From Lentihominibacter butyricus (lineage in GTDB: Bacteria; Bacillota; Clostridia; Peptostreptococcales; Anaerovoracaceae), in NCBI RefSeq assembly GCF_025567305.1, contig NZ_JAOQJP010000023.1, positions 1 to 19,579 of the forward strand: a stretch of 19,579 nt of DNA, read 5' to 3'. The position numbers and the translations under genes were made by a program. Below are positions 18,927 to 19,579 of this stretch, piece by piece. Under the pieces are notes generated by a model, which worked only from the letters and a program-made list of their open reading frames with translations, was not told the origin of the DNA and searched no databases. How positions within the stretch are numbered: position 1 is the first letter of the stretch; each line of letters begins with the position of its first letter.

Positions 18927-19579
18927 TCGTTTTTCCCCTGCCTGTAGAATTCATCAGGGGTTAAATATCCGAATGTTTCGTGTGGCCTTTCTTTCGGATA
19001 GAAATGCCACACGTATTCATATACATCCCGCTTAGCCTGCTGGATCGTATCATACTCATCTGAAAGCCATTCCGATTTCATCTTACCCCAGAAGCTTTCC
19101 ATCGGAGCATTATCCCAGCAGTCTCCTTTTCTGCTCATGCTGCAAAGAAAATCATGCCGGCTTATCAGTTGTCTGTATTCTTTTGCACAATAGGTAGATC
19201 CCCGGTCTGAATGTATGATACAACCGGGCTTTCCACATCCTCTCATGATCATATCATCAAATGCATCCATTACAAGCTTTTTATCATTACGGGTACTCAT
19301 TGCGATACCTACAGGCATATCTCCATAAAGATCCAGGATGCCTGCCACGTAGAGCTTTCCCTGTCTGGTCGTGATCACTGTCGTATCACTGAGCATCTTG
19401 GAATCAGGCTCTTCTGCTGTAAAGTCTCTGTCGATCAGGTTATCTGCGATCATTTCATCGTGATCAGAATCTGTTGTACAGATATATTTTTTACAGGACT
19501 TTGAAAACAGGCAGCATTCCTGCATGATGCGTTCTACACGCTTATGGTTTATTGGTTTTTTATGCATCTTGTTTAAAAT
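18920..19579 (-). CDS. IS3-family transposase OrfB (partial at window edge)
   Basis: The frame is open through the right edge, so the visible ~220 residues are the C-terminal part of OrfB. It is a DDE integrase (rve) domain. The first Asp lies in VAGILDLYGD, the second in IIHSDRGSTYCAKEYR, and the Glu in APMESFWGKMKSEW. CWDNAPMESF and HFYPKERPHETFGYLTPDEF are hallmarks of the family. An ATG at 19567 exists but is internal (ILNKMHKKPINHKRVERIM is typical pre-catalytic sequence). The stop codon lies inside the terminal repeat. The visible part has no frameshift, so the element may be active. Confidence 0.9.
   Translation of the reverse strand: MLNKMHKKPINHKRVERIMQECCLFSKSCKKYICTTDSDHDEMIADNLIDRDFTAEEPDSKMLSDTTVITTRQGKLYVAGILDLYGDMPVGIAMSTRNDKKLVMDAFDDMIMRGCGKPGCIIHSDRGSTYCAKEYRQLISRHDFLCSMSRKGDCWDNAPMESFWGKMKSEWLSDEYDTIQQAKRDVYEYVWHFYPKERPHETFGYLTPDEFYRQGKNEV

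Larger units (their letters stand above)
18899..19579 (-). mobile_element. IS3-family insertion sequence, cut by the window edge
   Basis: The terminal repeat at 18899-18926 is followed leftward-coding by an IS3-type OrfB. The other end and OrfA lie right of the window. No target-site duplication can be tested here. Confidence 0.85.

Noticed and set aside
1..19579. CRISPR array, tRNA or rRNA genes
   Set aside because: No regularly spaced repeats, no cloverleaf with a CCA-adjacent acceptor stem, and no rRNA-like sequence were seen.

Overview
The window looks like a low-to-moderate GC Firmicute of the Clostridia. The reasons are strong AGGAGG-type ribosome binding sites before almost every gene, ATGA stop/start overlaps, a Clostridium-style accessory region, and surface proteins with an SPQTG sorting signal. 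I cannot name the genus. About the first 5.3 kb reads as resident chromosome. From the 3' end of the GMP synthase gene to the right edge the window is a patchwork of mobile-element pieces.

Chromosomal part (1-5331). The left edge holds the last ~93 bases (domains V and VI) of a group II intron on the + strand. Facing it on the minus strand is a three-gene sulfur-transfer operon: cysteine desulfurase, ThiF/MoeB-like activating enzyme, and a ThiS-like carrier ending in GG. Divergent from it is a MalY/PatB-type cystathionine beta-lyase. The 455-base gap between them holds a foldable multi-stem region and a 28-base copy of an IS terminal repeat. Next comes a GMP synthase that has only the ATP-pyrophosphatase and dimerisation part, with no glutaminase domain.

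First accessory part (5332-8338). After guaA come TTTTGCAACA-type direct repeats, a 57-aa protein of a kind I recall from clostridial conjugative elements, a flavodoxin-like reductase, a small alpha/beta hydrolase, a noncoding region with hairpins, a ParA gene broken after about 76 codons, and an intact PC4/YdbC-type ssDNA-binding protein. This resembles a conjugative element that has lost its core by deletion; no integrase, relaxase or coupling protein is visible.

Surface-protein module (8389-16747). A good promoter drives three overlapping genes: a multi-membrane-segment histidine-kinase-like protein without recognisable ATP-binding boxes, a NarL-type histidine kinase, and a LuxR/NarL-type response regulator. 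They are visibly more GC-rich than the DNA on either side. Next are a 26-base perfect palindrome overlapping a promoter, a receiver-like fragment, a transposase fragment, and two large secreted proteins ending in SPQTG, a membrane helix and a basic tail. The second surface gene has a hairpin-rich leader with a 23-base block that recurs before a third, destroyed surface gene (18 codons left). The likely logic is signal to kinase/regulator to surface adhesin or pilin expression; this is inference.

Switch module (16808-18786). A LexA-like self-cleaving repressor has a perfect 9-bp inverted repeat around its own -35 box. It is followed by a 39-aa ORF, an ImmA/IrrE metallopeptidase, a zinc-ribbon protein and a tiny ORF, ending in a long terminator hairpin. 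This is the repressor/anti-repressor arrangement used by integrative elements.

The right edge is an IS3-family insertion sequence on the minus strand, cut by the window end. Its terminal repeat matches the solitary repeat at 2834-2861 at 27 of 28 bases.
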